From Rhizobium gallicum bv. gallicum R602sp (GTDB lineage Bacteria; Pseudomonadota; Alphaproteobacteria; Rhizobiales; Rhizobiaceae), in the NCBI RefSeq assembly GCF_000816845.1, contig NZ_CP006880.1, positions 1,302,001-1,366,000 on the forward strand: a DNA stretch of 64,000 nucleotides. Direction: 5' to 3'. The position numbers were made by a program, and so were the translations under genes. Shown here in pieces: positions 53,480 through 64,000 of the stretch (positions are counted from its first letter, which is position 1; each line of letters starts with the position of its first letter). The notes beneath the pieces are model-generated. The model did not search any database and was not told where the DNA came from. It saw only the letters and a list, made by a program, of their open reading frames with translations.

Positions 53480-54493
53480 CTACATTGTCGGCACCGCTTG
53501 CCTGCTTTCCCGGCGGAAAGCATCCGGGCTGGTCGACATCCATTTGCGGAACGCCCGGAAAAATGCGCTGGGTTCGGAATAGCCGAGTTGTGTGGCGATG
53601 TCGCCGATCGTCTTTGGCGTATTGAGCAGCATGTCCACGGCCATATCGCGGCGGATATCGTCCTTTATGCCGGCATAGCTCTGCCCTTCGTCACTCAGGC
53701 GATGACGCAGGGTGGAAACCGGCATGCGCATGTCGGCCGCAAGGTCCACGAAGTTCGACCAGGCAGCCGGCGGCAGCCTGCTCAGCCTCCGGCGGACACT
53801 GGAAGCGAGCCCGGCATCATAGCGATAGCGCACGAGGATGTTCGCCGGTGCGCCACGCAGGAACTGTTTTAGTGCCTGCTCGGTCCGCGAAACCGAAAGG
53901 TCCAGCATGGCGCTGTCGAAACCCAGCCGGCTGACGGGTTGAGAGAACCTGACGGGGGCACCGAAGAAGAGCCGGTAATCAGCTCCCTGTTTCGGCTCAT
54001 CACAGCGAAAATCGACGAGCCGGAGGGGGATCCGGCGGCCCACCAGCCAGCACGTGATACCATGCAAAATGATCCAGTAGGTGCGATAGGCGAAAGCCGA
54101 GCGAGGCCTGCCGGCATCCGCAAGCTCGATCTCAGCCAAGCCGTCGCGAACGACGAGTTTGCCGCGCGGATCCTCGAGGACGACATTGAGGAAGCGCAGT
54201 GCCCGGTGTAACGCCTGGCCGAGGCTTCGTGCGTGCAGCACGCAGTGGCAGAGCAGCGTGAAGCTTCCGCTGCGCATGGGCCTTCCGGCCATTCCGAAAA
54301 ATTCGTCATCGAGCTCGGCCGCAATCGCGAGCCACAGTGCACCGTAGCGCTCGGAAGATATCGGCTGGTCGTCGTCCTGAGGCAGTCCGAGCGCAGCAAT
54401 GAGCGGGGCTGTCGGTTTTCCCATCCGGCGCAGGCTTTCGAGTGCCTCTTCGACGAATCCCGGTGCGATCATGCGCCTTTCAAGTTCAGTCAT
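53480..54493 (-). CDS. AraC-family regulator of the bkd operon
   Basis: A 337-residue regulator with the long N-terminal domain of the OruR/ArgR-type AraC proteins (about 1-225; LRFLNVVLEDPRGKLVVRDG) and a C-terminal helix-turn-helix pair (VSTLRHRLSDEGQSYAGIKD and KTIGDIATQLGYSEPSAFFR then AFRKWMSTSPDAFR). The ATG at 54493 is chosen because GAGGGAAGGGG precedes it; the frame is open to 54556. It is divergent from the catabolic operon starting at 54637, which it probably activates. Inducer not readable; a branched-chain amino acid or its keto acid would fit. Confidence 0.87.
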   Translation of the reverse strand: MTELERRMIAPGFVEEALESLRRMGKPTAPLIAALGLPQDDDQPISSERYGALWLAIAAELDDEFFGMAGRPMRSGSFTLLCHCVLHARSLGQALHRALRFLNVVLEDPRGKLVVRDGLAEIELADAGRPRSAFAYRTYWIILHGITCWLVGRRIPLRLVDFRCDEPKQGADYRLFFGAPVRFSQPVSRLGFDSAMLDLSVSRTEQALKQFLRGAPANILVRYRYDAGLASSVRRRLSRLPPAAWSNFVDLAADMRMPVSTLRHRLSDEGQSYAGIKDDIRRDMAVDMLLNTPKTIGDIATQLGYSEPSAFFRAFRKWMSTSPDAFRRESRQAVPTM

Positions 54494-54636
54494 CCCCTTC
54501 CCCTCCATATGGCAAAATTGTCCAAAAATATGAAGCAGTTCTGTCATCGCTTGCAATAGTGGGACGACATAAAGTCCGTGCTATTCTGGCTGGGCGCTAC
54601 ATGAGAGGAGCATCGTAGGGCTGTGGGAGATGATCC

Positions 54637-55404
54637 ATGCTGATTCGTGGAGGAACCTTTATCGTCACCGGCGGCGGATCCGGTCTCGGCGCAGCAACCG
54701 TGCGGATGCTGGTCGAAGACGGGGCGCGCGTCGTCATTGCGGATCTTAATGAAGAGGCAGGCAAGATGGTCGCCGCAGAGCTCGGCACGCAGGTTTCATA
54801 CCTGTGTGCCGACGTGACGAGCGAGGTAGATGGTGCGCGCCTTGTCGCCGCTGCGCTCGATACCTTCGGTGGCCTGCGTGGGCTCGTCAACTGCGCCGGC
54901 GTTGCGCCGGCCGAAAAGGTCATTGGACGCGATGGGCCGCATCGGCTCGAGAGCTTTTCGCAAGCGATCGGCATCAATCTGATCGGCACCTTCAACATGA
55001 CCCGCCTCGCCGCGTCGGCCATTCAGCAACAGGAGCCGGATAGCGAAGGCGAGCGCGGCGTCATCATCAATACAGCCTCGGTTGCCGCCTTCGACGGCCA
55101 GATCGGCCAGGCGGCCTATTCCGCCTCCAAGGGCGGTGTGGCCGCCATGACGCTGCCAATTGCCCGCGAGCTTGCCCGCCACGGTATTCGCGTCGTGTCA
55201 ATTGCTCCCGGCATCTTCGAAACACCGATGATGGCAGGCATGCCGTCTGAGGTTCGTGAATCACTCGGCAGGAGCGTGCCCTTCCCGCCGCGGCTCGGCC
55301 GGCCTGCTGAATTCGCCGCCCTGGTGCGCCATATATGTGAGAACAGCATGCTGAACGGCGAAGTCATTCGTCTCGACGGCGCATTGCGGATGGGCGCGCG
55401 TTAG
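54637..55404 (+). CDS. SDR, 3-hydroxy-2-methylbutyryl-CoA dehydrogenase-like
   Basis: A 255-residue short-chain dehydrogenase of the HSD10 type: [12 protein letters not shown] (NAD motif, about 10-21), [13 protein letters not shown], the active-site YSASKGG (about 164-170) and [20 protein letters not shown]10 enzymes oxidise 2-methyl-3-hydroxybutyryl-CoA in isoleucine breakdown. It is the first gene of a run with thiolase, acyl-CoA dehydrogenase and the bkd genes, which supports that role. It ends 18 nt before the thiolase gene. Confidence 0.88.
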   Translation: MLIRGGTFIVTGGGSGLGAATVRMLVEDGARVVIADLNEEAGKMVAAELGTQVSYLCADVTSEVDGARLVAAALDTFGGLRGLVNCAGVAPAEKVIGRDGPHRLESFSQAIGINLIGTFNMTRLAASAIQQQEPDSEGERGVIINTASVAAFDGQIGQAAYSASKGGVAAMTLPIARELARHGIRVVSIAPGIFETPMMAGMPSEVRESLGRSVPFPPRLGRPAEFAALVRHICENSMLNGEVIRLDGALRMGAR

Positions 55405-55422
55405 GCGTCAGGGAGGACTAAA

Positions 55423-56610
55423 ATGCAATTGCAGGATCCTGTCGTGATTGTCGGCTCGGCACGCACCCCGATCGGCGGATTTCAGGGCGAGCTCAAGGAT
55501 GCTACGGCGCCCGCGCTTGGAGCTGCCGCAATACGGGCCGCACTTGAACGCAGCCGCGTCGAGGCGGGGGCCGTTGATGAAGTGGTGTTTGGCTGCGTCC
55601 TACCGGCCGGCCAGGGCCAGGCGCCGGCGAGACAGGCGGCCATCGGCGCTGGCCTTGCCTTTTCGACCGGCGCCAGCACCATTAACAAGATGTGCGGCTC
55701 CGGCATGAAAGCGACGATGATTGCTCATGACCTCATTGCCGCTGGAAGTGCCTCGGTCACCATCGCCGGCGGGATGGAAAGCATGACGAATGCGCCCTAT
55801 CTCCTGGATCGGGCACGTAGCGGCTACCGGCTCGGCCACGGGCGCGTTGTCGATCATCTGTTCCTCGACGGGCTTGAGGATGCTTATGACAAGGGACGTT
55901 TGATGGGCACTTTCGCGGAAGACTGCGCCGAGGCCTATCAATTCACACGCGCCGAACAGGATAGCTATGCGATCGCCTCGCTGACGCGGGCGCAAAAGGC
56001 GATCGAGGCCGGCTATTTCGATGAAGAGATCACACCGGTGACCATCAAGACCGGCAAAAGCGAACTGACGGTTGCGCACGACGAACAGCCGGGCAAGGCA
56101 AAACTTGAAAAGATTCCGGCACTGAAGCCTGCCTTCCGCGACGGCGGAACCGTGACCGCTGCTAATTCGAGCTCGATTTCCGATGGTGCAGCGGCGCTGG
56201 TCCTCATGCGCCGCTCCCAGGCCGAACGCCGCGGATTGGAGACGCTTGCCACGATCACTGCCCACGCCACCCATTCGCAGGCGCCCAATCTCTTTGCGAC
56301 CGCGCCGATCGGTGCTCTTGAGAAGCTTTCCGATCGCGCCGGCTGGTCGTTTGATACAGTCGATCTTTTCGAAATCAACGAGGCTTTCGCGGTCGTCGCC
56401 ATGGCTGCGATGCGCGATCTCCACCTGCCGCACGACAAGGTCAACGTGCATGGCGGTGCCTGTGCGCTTGGCCATCCGATCGGTGCATCGGGAGCACGTA
56501 TCATTGTCACGCTGCTTGCGGCTCTTGAGCGATACGACCTGAAGCGCGGCATGGCCGCACTTTGCATCGGCGGCGGCGAGGCAACTGCGGTCGCCCTCGA
56601 ACGGCACTAA
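55423..56610 (+). CDS. Thiolase (acetyl-CoA C-acyltransferase)
   Basis: A 395-residue degradative/biosynthetic thiolase: the nucleophile Cys in [13 protein letters not shown] (about residue 90), [11 protein letters not shown], and the C-terminal [17 protein letters not shown] (His) and [14 protein letters not shown] (second Cys). It would cleave 2-methylacetoacetyl-CoA to propionyl-CoA and acetyl-CoA in the isoleucine branch. Ribosome site GGGAGGAC precedes the ATG; 13 nt separate it from the acyl-CoA dehydrogenase gene. Confidence 0.92.
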   Translation: MQLQDPVVIVGSARTPIGGFQGELKDATAPALGAAAIRAALERSRVEAGAVDEVVFGCVLPAGQGQAPARQAAIGAGLAFSTGASTINKMCGSGMKATMIAHDLIAAGSASVTIAGGMESMTNAPYLLDRARSGYRLGHGRVVDHLFLDGLEDAYDKGRLMGTFAEDCAEAYQFTRAEQDSYAIASLTRAQKAIEAGYFDEEITPVTIKTGKSELTVAHDEQPGKAKLEKIPALKPAFRDGGTVTAANSSSISDGAAALVLMRRSQAERRGLETLATITAHATHSQAPNLFATAPIGALEKLSDRAGWSFDTVDLFEINEAFAVVAMAAMRDLHLPHDKVNVHGGACALGHPIGASGARIIVTLLAALERYDLKRGMAALCIGGGEATAVALERH

Positions 56611-56623
56611 GGGAGGAACCCGG

Positions 56624-57751
56624 ATGATCCTTTCCGACCTGCAGCAGCAAATTCGCGATCTGGCGCGCGATTTCGCCCGCGAGCGCCTGGCACCGGGCGC
56701 CGCCGCCCGCGATCGCGATCACTCCTTCCCTCGCGAGGAACTGAACGAGATGGGCGAGCTCGGTCTGCTTGGCATGCTCGTTCCGGAAGCCTTTGGAGGC
56801 TCCGACACCGGCACTGTCGCCTATGCTGCCGCGCTCGAGGAGATCGCCGCCGGCGACGGGCCGTGCTCGACCATCATGAGCGTCCATAGCTCGGTTGCCT
56901 GCGTGCCGATCCTGAAATTCGGCAATGAAGAACAGAAGCAGCACTTCTTGCCGAGGCTCGCGAGCGGCGAATGGATCGGAGGTTTCGCACTGACCGAGGC
57001 GCAGGCAGGCTCCGATGCCTCAAACCTGCGCAGCCGCGCGCGCCGCAACGGCGATCATTATGTGCTCGACGGCGCCAAGCAGTTCATCACCTCGGGCAAG
57101 AATGGCCAGATGATCATCGTCTTCGCGGTCACCGATCCCGAAGCCGGCAAGAAGGGTATCACCGCTTTCATTGTGCCGACCGATACACCCGGTTACGAAG
57201 TCATCCGTGTCGAAGAAAAGCTTGGCCTCCATTCGACCGATACCTGCCAGATCGCCTTCAACGGCATGCTCATCCCCGCTGAACTCAGGCTCGGCGCGGA
57301 AGGGGAAGGATACCGCATCGCGCTGGCCAATCTCGAAGGCGGGCGGATCGGCATTGCCGCGCAGGCGGTTGGCATGGCACGCGCGGCCTATGAGGCGGCG
57401 CGCGACTATGCGCTCGAGCGTGTCGCTTTTGGCAAACCGATCATCGAGCACCAGGCCGTCGCCTTCCGTCTTGCCGACATGGCGACGCAGATCGAGGCCG
57501 CGCGCCAGCTCGTCTTCCATGCAGCGGCATTGCGCGAAAGCGGCCTGCCGTGTCTTTCCGAAGCCTCGATGGCGAAGCTCTTTGCCTCCGAAATGGCAGA
57601 GAGGGTCTGCTCCGACGCGATCCAGATCCATGGCGGCTACGGCTATATGGCCGATTATCCGGTCGAGCGGATCTACCGGGATGTCCGCATCTGTCAGATT
57701 TATGAAGGAACGAGCGATGTGCAGCGCATGGTGATTGCGCGCAATCTGTAA
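56624..57751 (+). CDS. Acyl-CoA dehydrogenase (short/branched-chain type)
   Basis: A 375-residue FAD enzyme: [20 protein letters not shown] (flavin/substrate region), [59 protein letters not shown] and the catalytic-loop [18 protein letters not shown] with the Glu base near residue 363. Position in a bkd operon suggests 2-methylbutyryl- or isobutyryl-CoA. Intact. The next gene starts 64 nt downstream. Confidence 0.92.
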   Translation: MILSDLQQQIRDLARDFARERLAPGAAARDRDHSFPREELNEMGELGLLGMLVPEAFGGSDTGTVAYAAALEEIAAGDGPCSTIMSVHSSVACVPILKFGNEEQKQHFLPRLASGEWIGGFALTEAQAGSDASNLRSRARRNGDHYVLDGAKQFITSGKNGQMIIVFAVTDPEAGKKGITAFIVPTDTPGYEVIRVEEKLGLHSTDTCQIAFNGMLIPAELRLGAEGEGYRIALANLEGGRIGIAAQAVGMARAAYEAARDYALERVAFGKPIIEHQAVAFRLADMATQIEAARQLVFHAAALRESGLPCLSEASMAKLFASEMAERVCSDAIQIHGGYGYMADYPVERIYRDVRICQIYEGTSDVQRMVIARNL

Positions 57752-57809
57752 ACCAAGGATGCGCTGTCCCCTCCTGGAGGAGAGGAGCGGACGGCAAAGG
57801 GAGGAATGA

Positions 57810-59048
<1,239 letters not shown>

Positions 59049-59049
59049 G

Positions 59050-60063
59050 ATGGCCAGAATGACGATGATTGAGGCCGTGCGCAGTGCCATGGACGTTTCG
59101 ATGGCCCGCGACGACAGCGTCGTGGTGTTCGGCGAGGACGTCGGTTACTTCGGCGGTGTTTTCCGCTGCACGCAAGGGCTTCAGGCTAAATACGGCAAGA
59201 CCCGCTGCTTCGATACGCCGATCAGCGAATCCGGCATCGTCGGAACGGCGATCGGCATGGCGGCTTACGGGTTAAAGCCCTGCGTCGAAATCCAATTTGC
59301 CGATTACATGTATCCTGCCTACGACCAGATCACTCAAGAGGCCGCCCGCATCCGTTACCGCTCGAACGGGGATTTCACCTGCCCCATCGTGCTGCGTATG
59401 CCAACCGGCGGCGGTATCTTCGGCGGTCAGACGCACAGCCAAAGCCCGGAGGCGCTCTTTACCCATGTCTGCGGCCTGAAGGTTGTCGTGCCTTCCAACC
59501 CTTTTGATGCCAAGGGCCTGCTCATCTCGTCCATCGAGGATCCGGATCCGGTGATGTTCCTGGAGCCGAAGCGGCTCTACAACGGTCCCTTCGACGGTCA
59601 TCACGAGCGCCCTGTGACCCCCTGGTCGAAACATGACCTCGGCGAAGTACCTGAGGGACACTATACCGTCCCGATCGGCAGGGCCGAGATCAGGCGGTTG
59701 GGATCTGCCGTGACAGTCATTGCCTATGGCACCATGGTGCATGTAGCGCTTGCAGCTGCGGAGGATGCCGGCATTGATGCCGAAGTCATCGATTTACGAA
59801 GCCTCTTGCCACTCGATCTCGATACCATCGTACAGTCGGTCACGAAGACCGGCCGCTGCGTCGTCGTCCATGAGGCAACGCTTACGTCCGGCTTTGGTGC
59901 CGAAGTGGTGTCGCTCGTGCAGGAGCATTGTTTCTACCATCTGGAAGCGCCGGTCATGCGTGTCGCCGGTTGGGACACGCCCTATCCGCACGCACAGGAA
60001 TGGGACTATTTCCCCGGGCCTGCGCGCGTCGGGCGGGCACTTGCAGAAGTGATGGAGGCGTAA
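59050..60063 (+). CDS. bkdA2: Branched-chain 2-oxo acid dehydrogenase E1 beta
   Basis: A 337-residue E1-beta (transketolase pyrimidine and C-terminal domains): MTMIEAVRSAMDVSMARDDS, VVFGEDVGYFGGVFRCTQGL, PISESGIVGTAIGMAAYGLK, and the C-terminal VIDLRSLLPLDLDTIVQSVT. Start at ATG 59050 directly after the bkdA1 stop; the longer in-frame extension lies inside bkdA1. It forms the alpha2beta2 E1 enzyme. Confidence 0.94.
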   Translation: MARMTMIEAVRSAMDVSMARDDSVVVFGEDVGYFGGVFRCTQGLQAKYGKTRCFDTPISESGIVGTAIGMAAYGLKPCVEIQFADYMYPAYDQITQEAARIRYRSNGDFTCPIVLRMPTGGGIFGGQTHSQSPEALFTHVCGLKVVVPSNPFDAKGLLISSIEDPDPVMFLEPKRLYNGPFDGHHERPVTPWSKHDLGEVPEGHYTVPIGRAEIRRLGSAVTVIAYGTMVHVALAAAEDAGIDAEVIDLRSLLPLDLDTIVQSVTKTGRCVVVHEATLTSGFGAEVVSLVQEHCFYHLEAPVMRVAGWDTPYPHAQEWDYFPGPARVGRALAEVMEA

Positions 60064-60066
60064 GCC

Positions 60067-61326
60067 ATGGGCGAGTTTACGATCAAGATGCCCGATGTCG
60101 GCGAAGGGGTGGCCGAGGCTGAACTTGTCGAATGGCACGTAAAGGCCGGTGATCCCGTGCGCGAGGACATGGTGATCGCCGCCGTCATGACGGATAAGGC
60201 GACGGTCGAAATCCCTTCTCCCGTTACCGGCATCGTCGTCTGGCTAGGGGCGGAGATCGGCGACCGGGTCGCCGTGAAGGCGCCTTTGGTGCGCATCGAG
60301 ACGGCCGGTGAAGGCGGCGAGATTCGAACCGAAATCCCTGCGGCTGTAACGCCCGCGAAAGCTCTTGAGCCACCGTTGCCTGCATTAGATCTCACAAAGG
60401 GAACGGTACCGAAAGCCGCTACCGCGCCTCGTGAAATTGTTGCGGTGCCCGCCGAAAAGCCGCTCGCCTCCCCTGCCGTCCGGCTCTTTGCCCGGGAGAA
60501 CGGCATCGATCTCAGGCAGGTGACGGGAAGCGGTCCTGCCGGCCGTATCCTGCGCGAGGATATCGACCAGTTTTTCGCGCACGGCGCGGCCCCCTTCCCG
60601 GCGCAAGTGGTTCCAGGAAGAAAGACTACGACAGAAGAGATCAAACTTACCGGCCTTCGCCGGCGCATTGCCGAGAAGATGTCGCTGTCAGCCTCCCGCA
60701 TTCCCCACATTACCTATGTCGAGGAGATCGACATGACGGCGCTGGAGGAACTGAGAGCCACAATGAACCGCGACCGCAAGCCGGAACAGCCGAAGCTTAC
60801 CGTCCTGCCTTTCCTGATGCGGGCAATCGTCAAGGCGGTTGCTGAACAGCCAAACCTCAACGCTACCTTCGACGATCATACAGGCGTACTCACCCGTCAT
60901 GGGGCCGTCCACATCGGCATTGCAGCGCAGACGCCCGCCGGGCTGGTGGTGCCTGTCGTGCGACATACGGAGGCGCGCGGCATCTGGGATTGCGCCAGCG
61001 AGATGAACCGGCTTGCGGAGGCGGCGCGCACGGGTTCAGCGACGCGTGATGAGCTCGGCGGCTCGACGATCACCATCAGTTCGCTCGGCGCGCTCGGCGG
61101 CATCGTCTCGACGCCTGTGATCAATCATCCCGAAGTTGCCATCATCGGCGTCAACAAGATCGCCGTCCGTCCGGTCTGGGACGGCACGCAGTTCGTGCCG
61201 CGGAAGATGATGAACCTCTCCTCAAGCTTCGACCATCGCATCGTAGACGGATGGGATGCTGCCACCTTCGTCCAGCGCGTCCGGGTTCTTCTCGAAACGC
61301 CGGCACTCATTTTCATCGAAAGCTGA
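60067..61326 (+). CDS. bkdB: Branched-chain 2-oxo acid dehydrogenase E2
   Basis: A 419-residue dihydrolipoyl transacylase: one N-terminal lipoyl domain (1-80) with the lipoyl Lys in MTDKATVEIPSP (about residue 43), an Ala/Pro linker, a peripheral-subunit-binding domain (SPAVRLFARENGIDLRQVTG, about 137-172), and the catalytic domain ending SSSFDHRIVDGWDAATFVQR with the His-x3-Asp-Gly motif. It transfers the acyl group to CoA. Starts 3 nt after bkdA2. Confidence 0.94.
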   Translation: MGEFTIKMPDVGEGVAEAELVEWHVKAGDPVREDMVIAAVMTDKATVEIPSPVTGIVVWLGAEIGDRVAVKAPLVRIETAGEGGEIRTEIPAAVTPAKALEPPLPALDLTKGTVPKAATAPREIVAVPAEKPLASPAVRLFARENGIDLRQVTGSGPAGRILREDIDQFFAHGAAPFPAQVVPGRKTTTEEIKLTGLRRRIAEKMSLSASRIPHITYVEEIDMTALEELRATMNRDRKPEQPKLTVLPFLMRAIVKAVAEQPNLNATFDDHTGVLTRHGAVHIGIAAQTPAGLVVPVVRHTEARGIWDCASEMNRLAEAARTGSATRDELGGSTITISSLGALGGIVSTPVINHPEVAIIGVNKIAVRPVWDGTQFVPRKMMNLSSSFDHRIVDGWDAATFVQRVRVLLETPALIFIES

Positions 61327-61331
61327 GTTTT

Positions 61332-62729
61332 ATGAAAGAGATCGTCTGCAAGCTCCTCGTCATCGGCGCCGGTCCTGGAGGCTATGTCTGCGCCATCCGG
61401 GCTGGCCAGCTCGGCATCGACACCGTCATCGTGGAGGAGAGCAAACCTGGCGGAACCTGCCTGAATGTCGGCTGCATCCCGTCCAAGGCGCTAATTCATG
61501 CGGCAGAAGAGTTCGCCGTAGTCCGCCGCATGGCTGCCGGAAGGAGCCCGATCGGCATCCGTGTGGCGGATGCTGCCATCGACCTGGCGAAAACCATCGG
61601 TTGGAAGGATGGTATCGTTGGCCGGCTCACCAGCGGTGTCTCAACGCTGCTTCATAAGGCGAATGTCAAGATCGTCCACGGACGCGCGGTTTTTCGCGAC
61701 GGCAAGACCGTGGAGGTGGAGACGGAAACGGGTGCGCAGATCATTCGCGCCGACACCGTGGTCATCGCCACCGGCTCGGAGCCGGTCGACCTTGCAAGTC
61801 TTCCCTTCGGTGGTCGCGTCATTTCCTCAACCGAGGCCTTGTCGCTTAAGGATCTGCCGGAGAAGCTTGTGGTTGTCGGCGGCGGCTATATCGGCCTCGA
61901 GCTCGGCACCGCCTTTGCCAAGATGGGCTCCGAGGTGACCGTTGTCGAAGCACTGCCGCAGATCCTGCCGCAATATGATGCCGATCTCGTGCGCCCTGTG
62001 CTACGCAAGCTCGGAGAGCTCGGCATTCGCGTGCTGACCAGTGCAAAAGCCAAGGGGCTCTCTGGCGACGGAAATGCACTCTTTGTCGAGGCGGCGGATA
62101 GTCAGGAACAACAGCTGCCGGCCGACCGCATCCTGGTCACCGTCGGACGCAAGCCGAAAACCACAGGATCGGGGCTGGAAGAGCTCGATCTAGATCGTTC
62201 AGGGCCTTACCTGCGCATCGACGAGCGCTGCCGCACGTCGATGCGGGGCATATATGCGATCGGCGATGTCACCGGCGAGCCGATGCTTGCCCACCGCGCC
62301 ATGGCGCAGGGCGAAATGGTGGCCGAGATTGTGGCCGGCCGGAAGCGTGCCTGGGACAAGCGCTGCATTCCGGCAGTTTGCTTCACGGACCCGGAGATCG
62401 TGACGGCGGGTCTTTCCCCCGGCGAGGCCCGTGCTCAGGGCTATGAGATCCGCGTCGGCCAATTTCCCTTCAGCGCCAACGGCCGCGCCATGACGATGCA
62501 TTCGGACGAAGGCTTCGTGCGTGTCGTGGCTCGCGCCGACAGCAATCTTGTCCTCGGCCTTCAGGCCGTCGGCGCCGGGGTTTCGGAGCTTTCGGCCACC
62601 TTCGCGCACGCCATGGAGATGGGCGCGCGCCTCGAGGATATCGCCGGTACGATCCATGCCCATCCGACACGCAGTGAAGCCATCCAGGAAGCAGCCCTTA
62701 AGGCACTCGGCCATGCATTGCACACATGA
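61332..62729 (+). CDS. lpdV: Dihydrolipoyl dehydrogenase E3 of the bkd complex
   Basis: A 465-residue flavoprotein: FAD motif VIGAGPGGYVCAIRAGQLG, redox-active disulfide GGTCLNVGCIPSKALIHA (about residues 40-57), NAD motif VVVGGGYIGLELGTAFAKMG, and the C-terminal AHAMEMGARLEDIAGTIHAH with HPTRSEAIQEA (active-site His-Glu). It reoxidises lipoamide of E2. The ATG at 61332 follows the E2 stop by 5 nt; the frame upstream overlaps E2. It is the last gene of the operon. Confidence 0.94.
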   Translation: MKEIVCKLLVIGAGPGGYVCAIRAGQLGIDTVIVEESKPGGTCLNVGCIPSKALIHAAEEFAVVRRMAAGRSPIGIRVADAAIDLAKTIGWKDGIVGRLTSGVSTLLHKANVKIVHGRAVFRDGKTVEVETETGAQIIRADTVVIATGSEPVDLASLPFGGRVISSTEALSLKDLPEKLVVVGGGYIGLELGTAFAKMGSEVTVVEALPQILPQYDADLVRPVLRKLGELGIRVLTSAKAKGLSGDGNALFVEAADSQEQQLPADRILVTVGRKPKTTGSGLEELDLDRSGPYLRIDERCRTSMRGIYAIGDVTGEPMLAHRAMAQGEMVAEIVAGRKRAWDKRCIPAVCFTDPEIVTAGLSPGEARAQGYEIRVGQFPFSANGRAMTMHSDEGFVRVVARADSNLVLGLQAVGAGVSELSATFAHAMEMGARLEDIAGTIHAHPTRSEAIQEAALKALGHALHT

Positions 62730-62977
62730 CGTGTAGTTGCGAACGGTCCGTAGATTGCGTGGGACTAGCGCGCCGATGTCAGAGCCTAGTTCTTGCATCT
62801 TCCATTTCCGTACGAGCCGGGAATCGCGTCTTGTGAGCACGGCAACAGTGGCTTTCGGTCGGGAAGACGTCGTCTGGCTTTCTCGCGGCTTTTGGTAAAG
62901 TGCTCCCCGAAAGGGGAGACGAAACAAAGACGGGAAGCACTCCGCCGGGATACGCCGGTCGGTCACGATACGGCCGA

Positions 62978-63403
62978 TCATTGCATGGTCGGCAACTGCT
63001 TCAAGGGATTGGCGAGCGGCACACCGAGCGGCTTGAAATGGCGCTCATTGGCCGTCAGAACGGTGAGACCGTGCGCGGCGGCGGTGGCGGCAATTGCGAT
63101 GTCCTCGAAGCCGGGATCATGGGCACGCGCCCGGTCGAGAAGCAGGCCGGCATGACGCGCCTCCTCGATGCCGAACGGCAGGATGCGCCCCGCATAGAAA
63201 TGTTCCACCGCCGATAGCCAGCGGCCTAAGTTCTCCGCCTTCGTCGTCGTTGCGATCCTGACGGCTCGAGCAACGCCTGCCTCGATCTCGGCAATGGTGA
63301 TCGTCGAAAGATAAAGCCGGTCACTATGGGCGCGCATCCATGCTGTGAACGCCTCGACGTAGGAGTGGCCGCCGGTTGCGAGCAAATTTATGAGCTTCTC
63401 CAT
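62978..63403 (-). pseudogene. VapC-type PIN-domain toxin lacking its N-terminus
   Basis: A 141-residue frame with clear VapC/PIN sequence from residue 22 on: TAWMRAHSDRLYLSTITIAE IEAGVAR (metal Glu), then LPFGIEEARHAGLLLDRARA, GFEDIAIAATAAAHGLTVLT (metal Asp) and ANERHFKPLGV. The first strand that should carry the catalytic Asp (LDTN-type) is missing; the N-terminal residues read MEKLINLLATGGHSYVEAF and begin inside the last 16 nt of thiE. No VapB antitoxin gene is visible next to it. It is probably a deletion remnant fused up against thiE and inactive. Confidence 0.7.
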
Positions 63404-63999
63404 CTGGCGGTGGCCTTTAGCCACTGCCTCGTTCTTGCCTCTGGATCGCTGTTGAGCGTAATGTCGGTCACAACGGCCGCGCTGTCTGCGCCATGGGCAA
63501 AGACGCCGTCGATTCGATCGACATTCAGCCCGCCGATGGCGACAAGCGGCAGGCCGGCGATGCGTATTTTCCATTCGCGGAGTCGTTCCAGCCCCTGCGG
63601 CGCCCATTTCATCTGCTTCAGGATCGTCGCATAGATTGGGCCGAGCGCGACATAGTCCGGCCTTGCGGAGAGCGCTGTCTCCAGCTCGGCTCCGTCATGC
63701 GTCGAGAGCCCGAGCTTCAGACCGGCTTCACGAATCGCGGAAAGATCGGCTCCGGCCAGATCCTCCTGTCCCAGATGGAGGAAATCGCATCCCTCCTCGA
63801 TCGCCAGTTGCCAATAGTCGTTGATGATCAGCTGGCATCCATTCGCGGAGCAGATCGACTTTGCGTTGCGGATATCAGCACGGATTTCTGCCTCGGTCCG
63901 GTCCTTGATGCGGAGTTGAACCAGCTTGACGCCGAGCGGGACCAAGCGGGCGATCCACTCTGCGCTGTCGACAATCAGATAGAATGGATCGAGCCTCAT
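63388..63999 (-). CDS. thiE: Thiamine phosphate synthase ThiE
   Basis: A 203-residue TIM-barrel enzyme joining the thiazole phosphate and HMP-pyrophosphate to give thiamine phosphate. Motifs are VKLVQLRIKDRTEAEIRADI, INDYWQLAIEEGCDFLHLGQ then EDL, GLSTHDGAELETAL, LGPIYATILKQMKWAPQGLE and AIGGLNVDRIDGVFAHGADS. The start ATG is at the window edge (63997-63999), so the upstream operon partners (thiC, thiO, thiS, thiG in rhizobia) lie outside and cannot be checked. The 3' end overlaps the VapC remnant by 16 nt. Confidence 0.92.
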   Translation of the reverse strand: MRLDPFYLIVDSAEWIARLVPLGVKLVQLRIKDRTEAEIRADIRNAKSICSANGCQLIINDYWQLAIEEGCDFLHLGQEDLAGADLSAIREAGLKLGLSTHDGAELETALSARPDYVALGPIYATILKQMKWAPQGLERLREWKIRIAGLPLVAIGGLNVDRIDGVFAHGADSAAVVTDITLNSDPEARTRQWLKATARWRSS

Positions 64000-64000
64000 G

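Overview
The window looks like part of a rhizobial genome (Alphaproteobacteria, Rhizobiales, most like Rhizobium etli/leguminosarum). It is GC-rich, dense in ABC sugar importers paired with LacI-family regulators, and carries ugpBAEC, a bkd branched-chain keto-acid dehydrogenase operon, a class III cyclase-TPR protein, PPK2 and, at the right edge, thiE of rhizobial type. In R. etli the thiCOGE cluster is plasmid-borne, so a large plasmid or chromid is possible, but nothing here proves it. I see no rRNA, tRNA, CRISPR or replication origin.

Left part (1-17 kb). A frameshifted glutathione S-transferase relic and an NTF2-like protein come first. They are followed by an L-fucose catabolic set (lactonase-type amidohydrolase, L-fuconate dehydratase, keto-deoxy-fuconate dehydrogenase-like SDR) that is interrupted by an oppositely oriented YbaK deacylase and a Tim44-like membrane protein. 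PPK2 and an LHPP-like HAD phosphatase stand back to back. Next is a CUT2 (ribose-type) sugar importer with a LacI regulator, a strong 26-bp palindromic operator and a ketose 3-epimerase, probably a rare-ketose pathway.

Middle (17.7-24.2 kb). A class A penicillin-binding protein with an unusual Cys-rich tail is followed by a DevBCA/MacAB-like three-gene exporter, divergent from a TetR repressor with a perfect 17-nt palindrome between them.

Phosphoester region (24.8-50.3 kb). This is the most interesting part. Two modules have the same design: an ABC importer, a LacI regulator and an inositol-monophosphatase-family phosphatase. One is a CUT1 importer with a glycerophosphodiester phosphodiesterase and a nearby sulfatase. 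The other is an 'iron-type' importer that lacks the iron-binding tyrosines and resembles the AfuABC hexose-phosphate transporter. Matching operator-like palindromes (TTTGCA-N6-TGCAA type) sit just downstream of promoter candidates in both. A full ugpBAEC set follows the second module directly. Together they look like a region for importing and dephosphorylating organic phosphate esters. Between the modules lie a decayed flavin-nucleotide-binding (PNPOx-like) pseudogene, a cyclase-TPR protein, an EamA exporter with a divergent AraC regulator, and a NUDIX hydrolase.

Right part (50.3-64 kb). A degenerate IS5-family transposase and a second copy of its last ~74 nt flank a small EthD-family gene. 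Next come a glycerate 2-kinase, an AraC regulator divergent from an operon of SDR, thiolase, acyl-CoA dehydrogenase and the four bkd subunits (isoleucine/valine/leucine breakdown), a VapC toxin fragment that has lost its N-terminal catalytic strand, and thiE.
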